Source: Gemmatimonadota bacterium (lineage in GTDB: Bacteria > Gemmatimonadota > Gemmatimonadetes > Longimicrobiales > Gaopeijiaceae). Taken from it: a DNA stretch of 64,000 bases. The translations under genes were made by a program, and so were the position numbers. The stretch covers positions 461 through 64,460 of the forward strand of contig JAPPGF010000012.1 in NCBI GenBank assembly GCA_028875075.1, given 5' to 3'. Shown one piece after another: positions 10,649 through 20,506 of the stretch. The notes under the pieces are model-generated. The model did no database searches, was not told the origin of the DNA, and saw only the letters and a list, made by a program, of their open reading frames with translations. Each line of letters opens with the position of its first letter. The stretch's first letter is position 1.

Positions 10649-13042
10649 ATGGGACGACAGCGCACGAGGCAACTACGCTGGATGATCGCGACGATCACCG
10701 TTCTGATGCCGGCAACCGAGGCCCGCACGCAGCAGTTCGGGGCTTCTGTCGCGGTGGACGGTGGAAGCGTGCTGGTCGGCGCACCGACGGACGATCGGGA
10801 ACAGGCGCTCGTCTATGTCTACCGCCGCGTCGGCGACGAATGGCAGCCGACCGATACGCTCTCGCGTCCCGAGGCAGGGGCCGGTCGCGACTATTTCGGA
10901 CGCTTCCTGGCGATCGACGGCGATGATCTGCTCGTGGGTGGCACGAGATTCCAGGACTCCGAAGGGGCGGTGTGGCGCTTCCGTCGCGCGGGGGAGGGTT
11001 GGGACTTCGTCGAACGGTTCCGGCCAAGCGACGTTCAGCCCGGCGACTTCTTCGGACGAGTAGGGATCACGGCGGACGGTCTCCTGTTCGTGACCGCGCT
11101 CGGCCATCTCCGAACCGGTGCGGTGTGGGTATTTCGGCGTGACGCCGGTGGCCGCTGGGTCGAAGAGGCGAAGCTCCGCCCCGAGGATGCCGGAGACGAG
11201 CACTTCTTCGGCTGGTCGCTGGCGTACGACGCCGCCGCCGGGCGGCTCCTGGTCGGAGCCGTCACGCCTGGCAACCAGAGTCGCGGCGCGGCCTACGTCT
11301 ACCGCCGCCAAGCACCCGGTCAGTGGACGCTCGAGTACGTGCTCGAGCCCGGTGTGGGCGCGCCCGCGCGACTCCAGTTTGGGGCCGCGGTGGGCTGGCT
11401 GCGCGGCCGGGCCCTGGTGGGTGCGCCCGGAGCCGACGGCTTCCGGGGTGCGGTGCGGGTGTACGAGCGGGACCCGGTCACCGGTTCCTGGGAGCAGCAG
11501 CTCACGTTCACCGCCTACGACCGACAACAGCGCGCCGAGTTCGGCACTTGGATCGACACGAGCACCGGCGACCTCTGGGTCGGGGCTCCGGGCACCGATC
11601 GCGCCGGCAGGATCTACCGCATCACGGCGGACCCCACGAACGCCGGGTCCACGAAGATCGGCGGAATCGACGTAGAGCCGGGCGACGACTTCGGCGCGGT
11701 GATCGCAGTCGGAGCGGACGTGGCGGTCGTCGGCCAGCCCGGAGACGACTACCGGCTGGGTTCCGCGGTGATCCTCACTCGCTTGGGCGACGAGTGGACG
11801 CCGGAGGCGAAGCTGATCGGCCCCACGCCCACACCCTTGGCTGCGTTGACCGGGGAGGACGTGGTGTGCACGGATGGCCAAGCCGATCAGTTCCCCTGCC
11901 AAAGCGTGGACATCCTTTCGTTCCTGCCGGTGCAGGAGATCGGGGGCGGCCGTGGGGCCGAGACCAACGACGTGTGGGGATGGACCGACCCTGAGACCGG
12001 CCGCGAGTATGCACTCGTAGGACGCACGGACGGCACGGCCTTCATCGACGTCACGGATCCGAACCGGCCCGCCTACGTCGGCAACCTACCCAAGACACCC
12101 GATTCCCGGGCGAGTGTGTGGCGAGACATCAAGGTCTACGGTAACCACGCGTACGTGGTGGCGGACGGGGCGTTCGAGCACGGCATGCAGATCTTTGACC
12201 TCGCGCGCCTTCGTGATGTCCAGGACATGCCCGCCACGTTCGAGCCCGACGCACTCTACGGCCAGATCGCCAGCGCCCACAACATCGTCGTCAACGAGCA
12301 GACCGGGTTCGCGTACGCCGTGGGCGCGAACAGCGGTGGCGAGACCTGTGGAGGTGCTCTCCACATGATCGATATCCGCGAGCCCAAACAGCCCAGCTTC
12401 GCGGGCTGTTTCGCGGATTCGCGCACCGGCCGGGTCGGCACCGGATACACGCATGATGCCCTGTGTCTGACATACGACGGTCCCGACCGTGAGCACGCCG
12501 GCAAGGAGATCTGCTTCGGATCCAACGAGACGGCGCTCTCCATCGCCGACGTGACCGACAAGGCCAATCCGACACCGATCGCGGTGGCGGACTACCCGAA
12601 CGCTGCGTACGCGCACCAGGGCTGGATCACGCCCGACTTCAAGTACTTCTACATGAACGACGAAGGCGACGAATCCAATTCGGTCCGCGCGGATCAGCCC
12701 ATGCCCGGGACACGCACGCTGATCTGGGACGTACAGGACCTGGACGATCCGTTGATGGTGAAGGAACACTTCGGTACGACGTTCACGATCGACCACAACC
12801 TGTACATCAAAGACGACTTGATGTATCAGTCCAACTACGTGAGCGGACTCAGGATCCTAGACATCCGCGATCCCCTGAACCCGGTCGAGGTCGGCTACCT
12901 CGACACGGTTCCGTGGAGCGAGCACGTTGGGTTCGACGGCTCTTGGAGCAACTATCCCTTCTTCGAGAGCGGCACGCTCGTCGTGTCCAGCGGCCGTGAG
13001 GGCGTCTTTCTCCTGAAGTACGAGCCGAGGTTGATTCCATGA
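10649..13042 (+). CDS. Choice-of-anchor B family protein (N-terminal FG-GAP-like repeats plus LVIVD-type propeller)
   Basis: FGASVAVDGGSVLVGAPTDD repeats then DVWGWTDPETGREYALVGRTDGTAFIDVTDP...GLRILDIRDPLNPVEVGYLDT. Confidence 0.85.
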   Translation: MGRQRTRQLRWMIATITVLMPATEARTQQFGASVAVDGGSVLVGAPTDDREQALVYVYRRVGDEWQPTDTLSRPEAGAGRDYFGRFLAIDGDDLLVGGTRFQDSEGAVWRFRRAGEGWDFVERFRPSDVQPGDFFGRVGITADGLLFVTALGHLRTGAVWVFRRDAGGRWVEEAKLRPEDAGDEHFFGWSLAYDAAAGRLLVGAVTPGNQSRGAAYVYRRQAPGQWTLEYVLEPGVGAPARLQFGAAVGWLRGRALVGAPGADGFRGAVRVYERDPVTGSWEQQLTFTAYDRQQRAEFGTWIDTSTGDLWVGAPGTDRAGRIYRITADPTNAGSTKIGGIDVEPGDDFGAVIAVGADVAVVGQPGDDYRLGSAVILTRLGDEWTPEAKLIGPTPTPLAALTGEDVVCTDGQADQFPCQSVDILSFLPVQEIGGGRGAETNDVWGWTDPETGREYALVGRTDGTAFIDVTDPNRPAYVGNLPKTPDSRASVWRDIKVYGNHAYVVADGAFEHGMQIFDLARLRDVQDMPATFEPDALYGQIASAHNIVVNEQTGFAYAVGANSGGETCGGALHMIDIREPKQPSFAGCFADSRTGRVGTGYTHDALCLTYDGPDREHAGKEICFGSNETALSIADVTDKANPTPIAVADYPNAAYAHQGWITPDFKYFYMNDEGDESNSVRADQPMPGTRTLIWDVQDLDDPLMVKEHFGTTFTIDHNLYIKDDLMYQSNYVSGLRILDIRDPLNPVEVGYLDTVPWSEHVGFDGSWSNYPFFESGTLVVSSGREGVFLLKYEPRLIP

Positions 13043-13152
13043 TCGGCGCACAATCCCTTCGGGGCCTTCAGACGCCGCCGGGATCGGAACCACGGTTTCG
13101 TGGACGGGGTTCTGCTGGGCTCCGAGACTGTTTCCCGCGCCGGGAGGTTCCG

Positions 13153-13962
13153 ATGCCGAGATCCCATGCTTGCCTGCTCTTCGCCGCCGTCGTCTTGCTC
13201 AGCGGCTGCGCGCGTGTCGACACGTACGAGGCGGCGGTCAAGATGAACGCCATCACCGGAGCCGTGTCCGAGGAGACTTACGGACAGGGCCTCTACCACG
13301 CGATCCTGCGGGACTGGACGGTATTCGATCTTCGCGAGATTCAGCACCCGCGGAACAACGGCTCCGACATTCTCGACGTCCTCACCGCCGACCAGCTCCG
13401 GATCAACGTCGACGCGGCCTTCCGTTGGCGCGTCGATCCCGCTCGGGTCCGTAACCTGTACGTGGAGGTCGGCGAGCCGGTGGATGTGGAGGCGCTCGTC
13501 TACAACACATACCGCAGCGCGGTCCGCGACGCGGTGGCCGAGGTCACCGCGACGAACATCCTGAGCGAGCAGCGAGCCGGCCTCGCCCCGCGCATCCGTT
13601 CGTTGATGGAGGAGCAACTGACGCCGCGCGGCATCGTCATGACCGACTTCTTCCTGCGCGGCATCGATCCGCCCGAGGCCATTCGCGTCGCTGTCGAGGA
13701 GAAGCTGGCGCGGGAGCAACAGGTCGCCGCGGAGGAGTACCAGACCGAGGTCGTGATGGAACAGGCGAACCAGCGCCGCGCCGAGGCCGCAGGTATTCGT
13801 GACGCGCAGAGAATCATCGCCGAGTCGCTCGTAGGAGACCGTGGCCGTGCCTACCTCGCGTACGAAGGTCTCCAGGCCCTGAAGGCGGCGGCGGACGGGG
13901 AGAACAACGTGATCATCTCACCCTCGGAGGGCGGTATTCCACTGATGCGGCCGATCCCGTAG
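13153..13962 (+). CDS. Prohibitin/SPFH (band 7) domain lipoprotein
   Basis: Lipobox VVLLSGC; TADQLRINVDAAFRWRVDPARV..., LTPRGIVMTDFFLRGIDPPEAI..AVEEKLAREQQ. Confidence 0.87.
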   Translation: MPRSHACLLFAAVVLLSGCARVDTYEAAVKMNAITGAVSEETYGQGLYHAILRDWTVFDLREIQHPRNNGSDILDVLTADQLRINVDAAFRWRVDPARVRNLYVEVGEPVDVEALVYNTYRSAVRDAVAEVTATNILSEQRAGLAPRIRSLMEEQLTPRGIVMTDFFLRGIDPPEAIRVAVEEKLAREQQVAAEEYQTEVVMEQANQRRAEAAGIRDAQRIIAESLVGDRGRAYLAYEGLQALKAAADGENNVIISPSEGGIPLMRPIP

Positions 13963-14050
13963 TCGGCTCGCGCGTGCGCGGGCCCCGTGCTCGTGCACGG
14001 CAGCGACGGCAGTAGCCTCCGGGGTATGGAGCAAGCGGCCGGATTCCCTC

Positions 14051-14305
14051 ATGGAGATCCTGCCCACGGCGATCAGGCTCGGCACGTGGGCGGCCTACCT
14101 AGGCCTGGCTTGCGGCGTCCTTTATTCGGTCGGTGGTCTGGTCGCGGATACGCTCACGACCGGCCTGAACTGGGGCACGGCGATGGCGTTTCTGGCGCTC
14201 GTCGGCATGCCCGCCCTCGCCGGCTCGGCAGGTTTCCTCGTTGGAACGCTCATCGCCCTAGCCGCCCGCGGAGTCAGCACCGCACTCAAGACGCTCAGGC
14301 GCTGA
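14051..14305 (+). CDS. Small membrane protein, unknown function
   Basis: 84-aa ORF with three hydrophobic stretches; 11-bp convergent overlap with dusB. Confidence 0.55.
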   Translation: MEILPTAIRLGTWAAYLGLACGVLYSVGGLVADTLTTGLNWGTAMAFLALVGMPALAGSAGFLVGTLIALAARGVSTALKTLRR

Positions 14306-15380
14306 TGCTAGGCCTAGGGCAAGCCCGGTGCTGCGCCGCTTTCGCGGCCGGACGCGCGAATCTCAGCCACGTCTCCAGATATCCGACCAGCTGCCCCTCC
14401 ACCTCTTCAAGTGTCCGTGCCTCGAACAACCGCCGCCGCAGGCTCCCTCCGTCTGGCAGCCCCCTTGTGTACCAGCCGAGGTGCTTGCGGAACTCGATCA
14501 CACCCTTCTGCGGCTCGCGCTCGAAGGCGATCGCGTTGCGGGCATGGCGCAAACAGATCTCGAAGCGCTCCTTGATGTCCGGGTCACCGGGAACCGTACG
14601 GCCGTCAAGCGCGGCCCGCGCCTGGGCGAAAATCCACGGATCCCCGTGCGAGCCCCGCGCGATCATGATCCCTTGGCAACCCGTTCGCTCGCGCATCCGA
14701 CGCGCGTCCAGACCGTTACGCACGTCTCCGTTGCCGATCACGGGAATCGAGAGCTTGTCTACCAGCGCAGCGATCTCCGCCCAGCGGGCCTTACCCCCGT
14801 ACATGTCCGCGCGCGTGCGCGGATGCAGGGTGATCCAGCGTGCGCCGGCCTCCTCGCAGCGACGCCCGATCGCGACCGGATCGCGGCTGTTCTCGTCGTA
14901 GCCGCTGCGGATCTTGACCGAGACCGGGAGGCGGACTGCGTCCCTAACGGCCCGGATGATGGCCTCGACCAAGTCCATATCGCGGAGGCATCCCGAGCCG
15001 CCGTTCCTGCGCACAATCTTCTTGACGGGGCAGCCGAAGTTTATGTCGACAAAGTCGGGCGCGAACATCTCCTCTACCAACGCCGCCCCCTCAGCCATCA
15101 TCACTGGGTCGGCCCCGAAGATCTGCACTCCGATCGGGCGCTCTTCAGGCTCGAAGCGCAAGTAGTCACGGGTCCGGACGTTGCCCCTGACCACGCCGTC
15201 GGCGCTCACGAATTCGGTCACCACGACGTCCGCGCCGAACTCGCGGCAGAGTCGACGGAACGGCGACTCGCTTACCCCCGCTTGGGGCGCGAGAAACAGA
15301 GGCGTGCGTCCACTGCGAAGGAGCGCGACCAGGTCGCCCCCGTCGGGGGGAGATGCAGCCCGCGAAAACGCGTCGGTCAT
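14295..15380 (-). CDS. dusB: tRNA-dihydrouridine synthase, DusB type
   Basis: LFLAPQAGVSESPFRRLCREFGADVVVTEF, DINFGCPVKKIVRRNGGS, TLHPRTRADMYGGKARW, VIGNGDV. Confidence 0.93.
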   Translation of the reverse strand: MTDAFSRAASPPDGGDLVALLRSGRTPLFLAPQAGVSESPFRRLCREFGADVVVTEFVSADGVVRGNVRTRDYLRFEPEERPIGVQIFGADPVMMAEGAALVEEMFAPDFVDINFGCPVKKIVRRNGGSGCLRDMDLVEAIIRAVRDAVRLPVSVKIRSGYDENSRDPVAIGRRCEEAGARWITLHPRTRADMYGGKARWAEIAALVDKLSIPVIGNGDVRNGLDARRMRERTGCQGIMIARGSHGDPWIFAQARAALDGRTVPGDPDIKERFEICLRHARNAIAFEREPQKGVIEFRKHLGWYTRGLPDGGSLRRRLFEARTLEEVEGQLVGYLETWLRFARPAAKAAQHRACPRPSISA

Positions 15381-15493
15381 ACTGGGAAACTAGTCTCGGG
15401 TCGCAGCGGGCTAAAGTGAGGAACCGTGGGACCGGTAGCAGGATATCACGTTCTCTTGTTCGTGCCAGTCACCGAACGCGTTGGAGCCGATAC

Positions 15494-15946
15494 ATGAAGC
15501 TGCGGGAGTTCTTCACCGAGGAGGCTGTAAGCCTTGACCTGCAGGCGGACACCAAAGACGACCTGCTGAAGGAGCTGGTCCGCCTGCTCCGGCTCGATCC
15601 GAAGTCGGAAGGCATCCTCTTCAAGACCCTTAGACGCCGCGAGAACCTGGGATCCACAGGCATCGGGAAGGGGCTCGCGATTCCTCACTGTCGTTCGCTG
15701 GTAGCGAACCGCCTGCGGTTGGCCTACGGCCGCAAGCCGCGCGGGATCGATTTCAAGGCCATCGACGGCGCACCCGTGTACCACTTTTTCCTTATCGTAG
15801 CGCCTCCGCTGGAGGTGTCGAACCAATACCTCCCGGTGCTGGGCAAGATCGCCCAATTCGGAAAGGACCCGGCCGTACCCGCGACCCTGCAGACGATCAC
15901 GACGCCGCGGGAATTCTTGGACCTGCTCGAAGAGCGAGCGCCCTGA
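15494..15946 (+). CDS. PTS IIA component, fructose/Ntr type
   Basis: LGSTGIGKGLAIPH active-site His; IIA-Ntr-like length. Confidence 0.88.
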   Translation: MKLREFFTEEAVSLDLQADTKDDLLKELVRLLRLDPKSEGILFKTLRRRENLGSTGIGKGLAIPHCRSLVANRLRLAYGRKPRGIDFKAIDGAPVYHFFLIVAPPLEVSNQYLPVLGKIAQFGKDPAVPATLQTITTPREFLDLLEERAP

Positions 15947-16005
15947 CCTGTCCAGCCGCAAGCTGACTTCCCGACACGACGCGAGCTGGGACATCCCCGC
16001 TCGGG

Positions 16006-16449
16006 CTACTTTGTCACGTACATCTTTCGGGTCTGGCTCACGCCGTTCACGGTGAGCTGCATGAGATAGATGCCCGACGCCACTTCTCGCCCGCTGCCGT
16101 CCGTACCGTCCCAGTAGGCTTCATATCGTCCGGGACCCGGGTACTCCAGGTCGCTCACCGGGACACCCTCGCCCAAGGGGTGCCGCAGAGCAGTGGGCAC
16201 TGCGACCAGCTGCTGCAAGATGTTGAAGATCCGGATGGAGACCACAGGAGTTTCCCCGTCCGAGAACAACTCCTCGTTCAGATCGAACGGGATACGGGTC
16301 TCCGGATTGAACGGATTCGGATAGTTCTGCCCGAGGCTGAAGCCGCCGGACGGGCGCTCGACCGTCTCCTGGGCCGGAAGAGAGGAAACAGCAAGCACCG
16401 CGAGGGCGGCGAGCCACACCCCCGAAGCACGCAAGACAGGTGGTATCAC
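16006..16449 (-). CDS. Secreted protein consisting of a signal peptide and a FlgD-like/T9SS type A-like sorting domain
   Basis: Signal peptide; FSLGQNYPNPFNPETRIPFDL...YWDGTDGSGREVASGIYLMQLTVNGVSQTRKMYVTK. Confidence 0.85.
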   Translation of the reverse strand: MIPPVLRASGVWLAALAVLAVSSLPAQETVERPSGGFSLGQNYPNPFNPETRIPFDLNEELFSDGETPVVSIRIFNILQQLVAVPTALRHPLGEGVPVSDLEYPGPGRYEAYWDGTDGSGREVASGIYLMQLTVNGVSQTRKMYVTK

Positions 16450-16699
16450 AGGTTAAGCGCGGTCAGTAGCGTTGGTATCGATCGATTCTCCCGGCGACGC
16501 GCGGAAAATCCACCTCCCCACTTGTATCATACACTGTCCTGGCGGAAAGAGCCACCGCCACAGGCCGACGAGCCCACATGCCAGGGGTCACGCGCTGCTC
16601 CGGCCCCCGAGGGACGCCGATCGGCGGCCAGGCGGCGCGCGGAAGCTCGAGGTTTGCTTCCCGAGCAACCGGGTGATGTCGCGCTCGGCTCCCTCCGGC

Positions 16700-17449
16700 T
16701 CAGGACCCGAGCAGCCCGGTGAGCACCTCGAATGAGGCGAGCGGCCGCCCACCCGACAGGTGGTAGGTCACGAAGTCCGACAGGAGCCGGAGGTGGACAA
16801 CCGGACGCTCGAGCGTCGGGGGGGCCGGCCCGCTCTGGTCGAGCAGCGCCGAGAGCTGCGCCCGCGCTCTGGGCCCGAGCCGCGGACCCGCCGGGTCCGG
16901 GGCACATCGACCGCAACGGATGCCGCCCCCGGCGAGGTCGAACCTAACCAGCTCGTCGGTCGGGGACACTCCGCACTCCAGACAGCGCTCGACCTGGGGT
17001 CGGTAGCCGAGGGTGCTCACTAGGCGCCAGCCCTCTTGGAGCAGCGCGGGCAACACCGACTCTGCCGGCACCTCGCACAGCCGATCGAGCGCACGACTCA
17101 GGACGTCGAACAGCCGAGGGTTCGCCTCCTCGCCCGCATGCTTGAGGACCAACTCGCCGAGCACCGCTCCGCCACCGAATCGGGGCAGGTCGGCTGCGAG
17201 CTTGCGGCGCACGCGCGTGGGCGCGAACTCGCGTAACGTCTGAAGCTCCCGAGTGGGTCTCACGTAGATGGTGAGGCCGCCCTCGGTGAAGCTCTCAAGC
17301 GAAGTGCCCCGTCGCCCTCCGCCGGCCCGCAACCCCTTAGCCATGACGCCAACCGTGCCCAAGGCATCCGTGTAGAAGCGCAGTACGCGGCTGGTCTCGC
17401 TGTAGGGAAACGAGCGCAGGAGAACTGCGCGCGTCGTGACTATCCCCAT
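16700..17449 (-). CDS. recO: DNA repair protein RecO
   Basis: TTRAVLLRSFPYSETSRVLRFYTDALG..VMAKGLR; Cys cluster CLECGVSP...CGRC; ATG at 17449 chosen over upstream start because the next gene begins at 17490. Confidence 0.9.
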   Translation of the reverse strand: MGIVTTRAVLLRSFPYSETSRVLRFYTDALGTVGVMAKGLRAGGGRRGTSLESFTEGGLTIYVRPTRELQTLREFAPTRVRRKLAADLPRFGGGAVLGELVLKHAGEEANPRLFDVLSRALDRLCEVPAESVLPALLQEGWRLVSTLGYRPQVERCLECGVSPTDELVRFDLAGGGIRCGRCAPDPAGPRLGPRARAQLSALLDQSGPAPPTLERPVVHLRLLSDFVTYHLSGGRPLASFEVLTGLLGS

Positions 17450-17489
17450 GGCGACGGGCGGCGCGCGGGCCCCCGAGACGGCCGACCCG

Positions 17490-18659
17490 TCACGGAGCGT
17501 CGGAGCCGAGCTCCCGCACGCGCCGGAGGAGCGCCCGCCGGCGAGCGCTCCGTTGGTCCTCATGGACGGTGCCGTCCGGGCTTTCCTCATCCAGTCGGGC
17601 CACTTCCAACAGGAGCAGCTGCCGGCGCTCGAACGGGCTCATGCGTACGTCCATGTCTGCGGCGGGCACGGCCGAGGCCATGCGCGCTACTGCGTCGCGG
17701 GGCCGCAGCACTGCGAAGACACCGGCGCCGGTCAGTGTCATCGCGATGCTGACCGCCACCCAACCCAGCAGAAGTTCGGGCGGATCGACCAGCTCTCGGA
17801 CCGACACGACCGCGTCCACGAGCTGCGCCCCGGTGTAGCGCTGGTAGCGCACGCCCATAGCCATCTCGACCGGCTGTTCGCTGACGAGCCCCTCCACGGC
17901 CAGACGGGGGGCGGGCTCGCGCACGAGCAGCCCGACCTCACTCGTGACGCCAGGATAGCGCAAGGTCACGAAGGGGTCGGGCAGACGGTAACGCACCAGG
18001 ACTTCCCTCTGTCCCGGGGGAATGGCCGACGTCACGCGCAACGCTCCTTCAACGATCCGTGCCGCGTTGGGGGCCATCTGTTCCCCGCCGATCTCCAGGT
18101 CGACGGCCCCGGCCGGTAGCGGATAGACCCAAGTCGCTCCTCCCGTCCCCGCTACCAGCGTCCGCTCTCCGTCGTTGACGAGCTGCATCATGTCGGTCAC
18201 ATACCACCCCTCCGGCTCCCCTTCGAGCATCGTGTAGCGAGCCGAGAGCGGAAGGAGCGCGCCGGCGGCGGGGGCCACGGTCGTATCGTAGACCTGCAGG
18301 ACATGGAGGCTGTCCAGCTGTGCAGCTCCGTGGATCGGCGTCCCGAAATACTCGACGCCCTCATGGTCAACCGAAAAGAACCACACGTCCGCGAACGTGG
18401 AAGCATCGGGCACGCTCGGAAGACCGAATCGGAACTGGCCGTCCGCTCCGCTGCGCAAGCTGTCGACCGGCCCGGCATTGCCAGCGGACACGCGATGGAG
18501 CACTACTCGCACCGAAGGCAACGGGTCTTCGCCCAGAAGCACCCGTCCCCGCAGCTCGGCGGTGCCGACCTCCTGCCCGTCAACCGATCCCGCAGCCCAC
18601 AGGGCGGCGGCGAGGAAGAGGAACGCGGCCTTGCTCAGCTCAAGGCGTGAAGCGGCCAA
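17490..18659 (-). CDS. Secreted/membrane protein with carboxypeptidase-regulatory-like domain
   Basis: Signal peptide, TAELRGRVLLGEDPLPSVRVVLHRV, C-terminal TM segment. Confidence 0.65.
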   Translation of the reverse strand: MAASRLELSKAAFLFLAAALWAAGSVDGQEVGTAELRGRVLLGEDPLPSVRVVLHRVSAGNAGPVDSLRSGADGQFRFGLPSVPDASTFADVWFFSVDHEGVEYFGTPIHGAAQLDSLHVLQVYDTTVAPAAGALLPLSARYTMLEGEPEGWYVTDMMQLVNDGERTLVAGTGGATWVYPLPAGAVDLEIGGEQMAPNAARIVEGALRVTSAIPPGQREVLVRYRLPDPFVTLRYPGVTSEVGLLVREPAPRLAVEGLVSEQPVEMAMGVRYQRYTGAQLVDAVVSVRELVDPPELLLGWVAVSIAMTLTGAGVFAVLRPRDAVARMASAVPAADMDVRMSPFERRQLLLLEVARLDEESPDGTVHEDQRSARRRALLRRVRELGSDAP

Positions 18660-19167
18660 AGTCCTCGGGATTCAGGCGCCGCAAGTGCTCTTCTAGCTGC
18701 TCCGGATCCATGGTCTCCGATGGCCCCTCGCCCTTCGGCGTACTACCCGGGTCCGGCGCCTCCTCGGCGATCTCGATGGAGGCGCGCTCCAGTAGGTCAT
18801 CCTGGGCGAAGATCCGCGCCTTGGTACGCAGCGCTATGGCGATCGAATCGGACGGACGCGCATCCACGGAGATCACCTCGCCGTTGCGATGGACGATCAG
18901 CTCCGCGTAATACGTGTTCTTTTCCACACGGCTGATGACTACCTTCCGCAGGCTACCGCCCAGCCCGTTCAGCACGGCGACCAGCAAGTCATGCGTGAGC
19001 GGTCGAGAAAACTCCATGTCGGCCAGCTGCATCGCGATCGCACTTGCCTCGCCGGGGCCGATCCAGATCGGCAGCACGCGCTCGCCGCCCGTCTCCTCCA
19101 AGATGACCACGGGTGTGTTGCTGGAGCGGTCTAGCCCGAGGCTCTGGACCTTGACCTCGACGAGCAC
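18640..19167 (-). CDS. Bifunctional nuclease family protein (DUF151)
   Basis: VVILEETGGERVLPIWIGPGEASAIAMQL...DARPSDSIAIALRTKARIF. Confidence 0.92.
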   Translation of the reverse strand: MLVEVKVQSLGLDRSSNTPVVILEETGGERVLPIWIGPGEASAIAMQLADMEFSRPLTHDLLVAVLNGLGGSLRKVVISRVEKNTYYAELIVHRNGEVISVDARPSDSIAIALRTKARIFAQDDLLERASIEIAEEAPDPGSTPKGEGPSETMDPEQLEEHLRRLNPEDFGRFTP

Positions 19168-19252
19168 GCGATTGCTCCGCCTGCAGGGGGGAGAGAGCAA
19201 ACCTCGCGTACAGTACTCCCCAGGGGGAGGCGGGTTCGCCCACCCGCGTGCT

Positions 19253-20425
19253 CTAGAGCCCGAGAACGTCGCGCAATTGTGCCGCCTGCTCCGTCCGCTC
19301 CCACGGGAAGAGCCACATCTTCCCGCGCGGTCCGTCTACGTACTCCGCTTGCCGGCCGAAATGCCCATAGGCGGCGGTGTAAGCGTAGATCGGATTCCTG
19401 AGCCCGAGTGTCTCGATGATCGCTCCGGGGCGAAAGTCGAAGGTCCCCGCTACCGCCTTCTCGATCGCGGCGTCCTCCACCACGGCCGTTCCGAACGTGT
19501 TCACGTGGACCGATACCGGCTCCGCGACCCCGATCGCGTACGCGAGCTGAATCTCGCAGCGCCGGGCGGCGCCGCACGCGACCACGTTCTTGGCAGCCCA
19601 GCGCGCCGCGTACGACGCCGAACGGTCAACCTTCGTGGCGTCCTTGCCGGAGAACGCGCCGCCGCCGTGGTGACCGGCTCCTCCGTAGCTGTCCACGATG
19701 ATCTTCCGGCCCGTGAGACCGGCATCGCCGCGGGGGCCGCCGATCTGGAACATACCGGTCGGATTCACGTGGAAGACACATCGATCGTCGAGCAGTGGGG
19801 CGGGGATCGCCGGCTTCACCACCTTCTCGATGATGTCGCGGCCGATCATGTCCTGGCACACGTCGGGCCCGTGCTGCGCGCTGACCACGACGGTGTGAAC
19901 CCGCACGGGGCGAGCGCCGTCGTAATCGACCGTGACCTGGCTCTTGCCGTCCGGGCGCAGGTAGGCCAGCTCCCCCGACTTGCGCATGTGCGCCAGACGA
20001 CTTGTGATGCGGTGGGCAAACTGGATCGGCGCGGGCATCAACGCTTCGGTCTCGTCCGTGGCATAGCCGAACATCACGCCCTGGTCGCCGGCGCCACCGC
20101 GGTCCACCCCCATCGCGATGTCGGCGGACTGCTGGTCTACCGCCGTCAGGACCGCACAGGTCTCGGAGTCGATGCCGTAGGCCGGGTCAGTGTAGCCGAT
20201 CTGGCACAGGGCATTGCGCACTATGTGGGGGATGTCGACTTCAGTTTCGCTGCTGATCTCTCCCGCGACCAACACGAGCCCAGTCGTCACGAGCGTCTCG
20301 CAAGCAACGCGCGCGTGGCTGTCGTCCTCCAGGATACGATCCAGCACGGCGTCCGAGATCTGGTCGGCGATCTTGTCGGGATGCCCTTCGGTTACCGACT
20401 CGGACGTGAAGAGCCTGCGGCCCAC
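19253..20425 (-). CDS. metK: S-adenosylmethionine synthetase
   Basis: [54 protein letters not shown] start, ends in TAG. Confidence 0.97.
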   Translation of the reverse strand: MGRRLFTSESVTEGHPDKIADQISDAVLDRILEDDSHARVACETLVTTGLVLVAGEISSETEVDIPHIVRNALCQIGYTDPAYGIDSETCAVLTAVDQQSADIAMGVDRGGAGDQGVMFGYATDETEALMPAPIQFAHRITSRLAHMRKSGELAYLRPDGKSQVTVDYDGARPVRVHTVVVSAQHGPDVCQDMIGRDIIEKVVKPAIPAPLLDDRCVFHVNPTGMFQIGGPRGDAGLTGRKIIVDSYGGAGHHGGGAFSGKDATKVDRSASYAARWAAKNVVACGAARRCEIQLAYAIGVAEPVSVHVNTFGTAVVEDAAIEKAVAGTFDFRPGAIIETLGLRNPIYAYTAAYGHFGRQAEYVDGPRGKMWLFPWERTEQAAQLRDVLGL

Positions 20426-20458
20426 GGGCCTTCCTAGAGTGGGTTCAGGTGGTGACGA

Positions 20459-20500
20459 AGCTTCCGGACGGGAGGCGCCGGAGCGGAGGCGCCGGAAGCT
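20459..20500 (-). promoter_or_regulatory. Intergenic hairpin between ptsI stop and metK start
   Basis: Perfect 9-bp stem AGCTTCCGG/CCGGAAGCT enclosing two copies of TCCGGCGCCTCC; no U-tract. Confidence 0.5.
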
Positions 20501-20506
20501 ACCCTG

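Noticed and set aside
17571-17590. RNase P RNA-like GAGGAAAGCCCGGAC on the minus strand
   Set aside because: It lies inside the 17490-18659 coding frame (…DEESPDGT…) and the other RNase P RNA conserved regions were not seen nearby.
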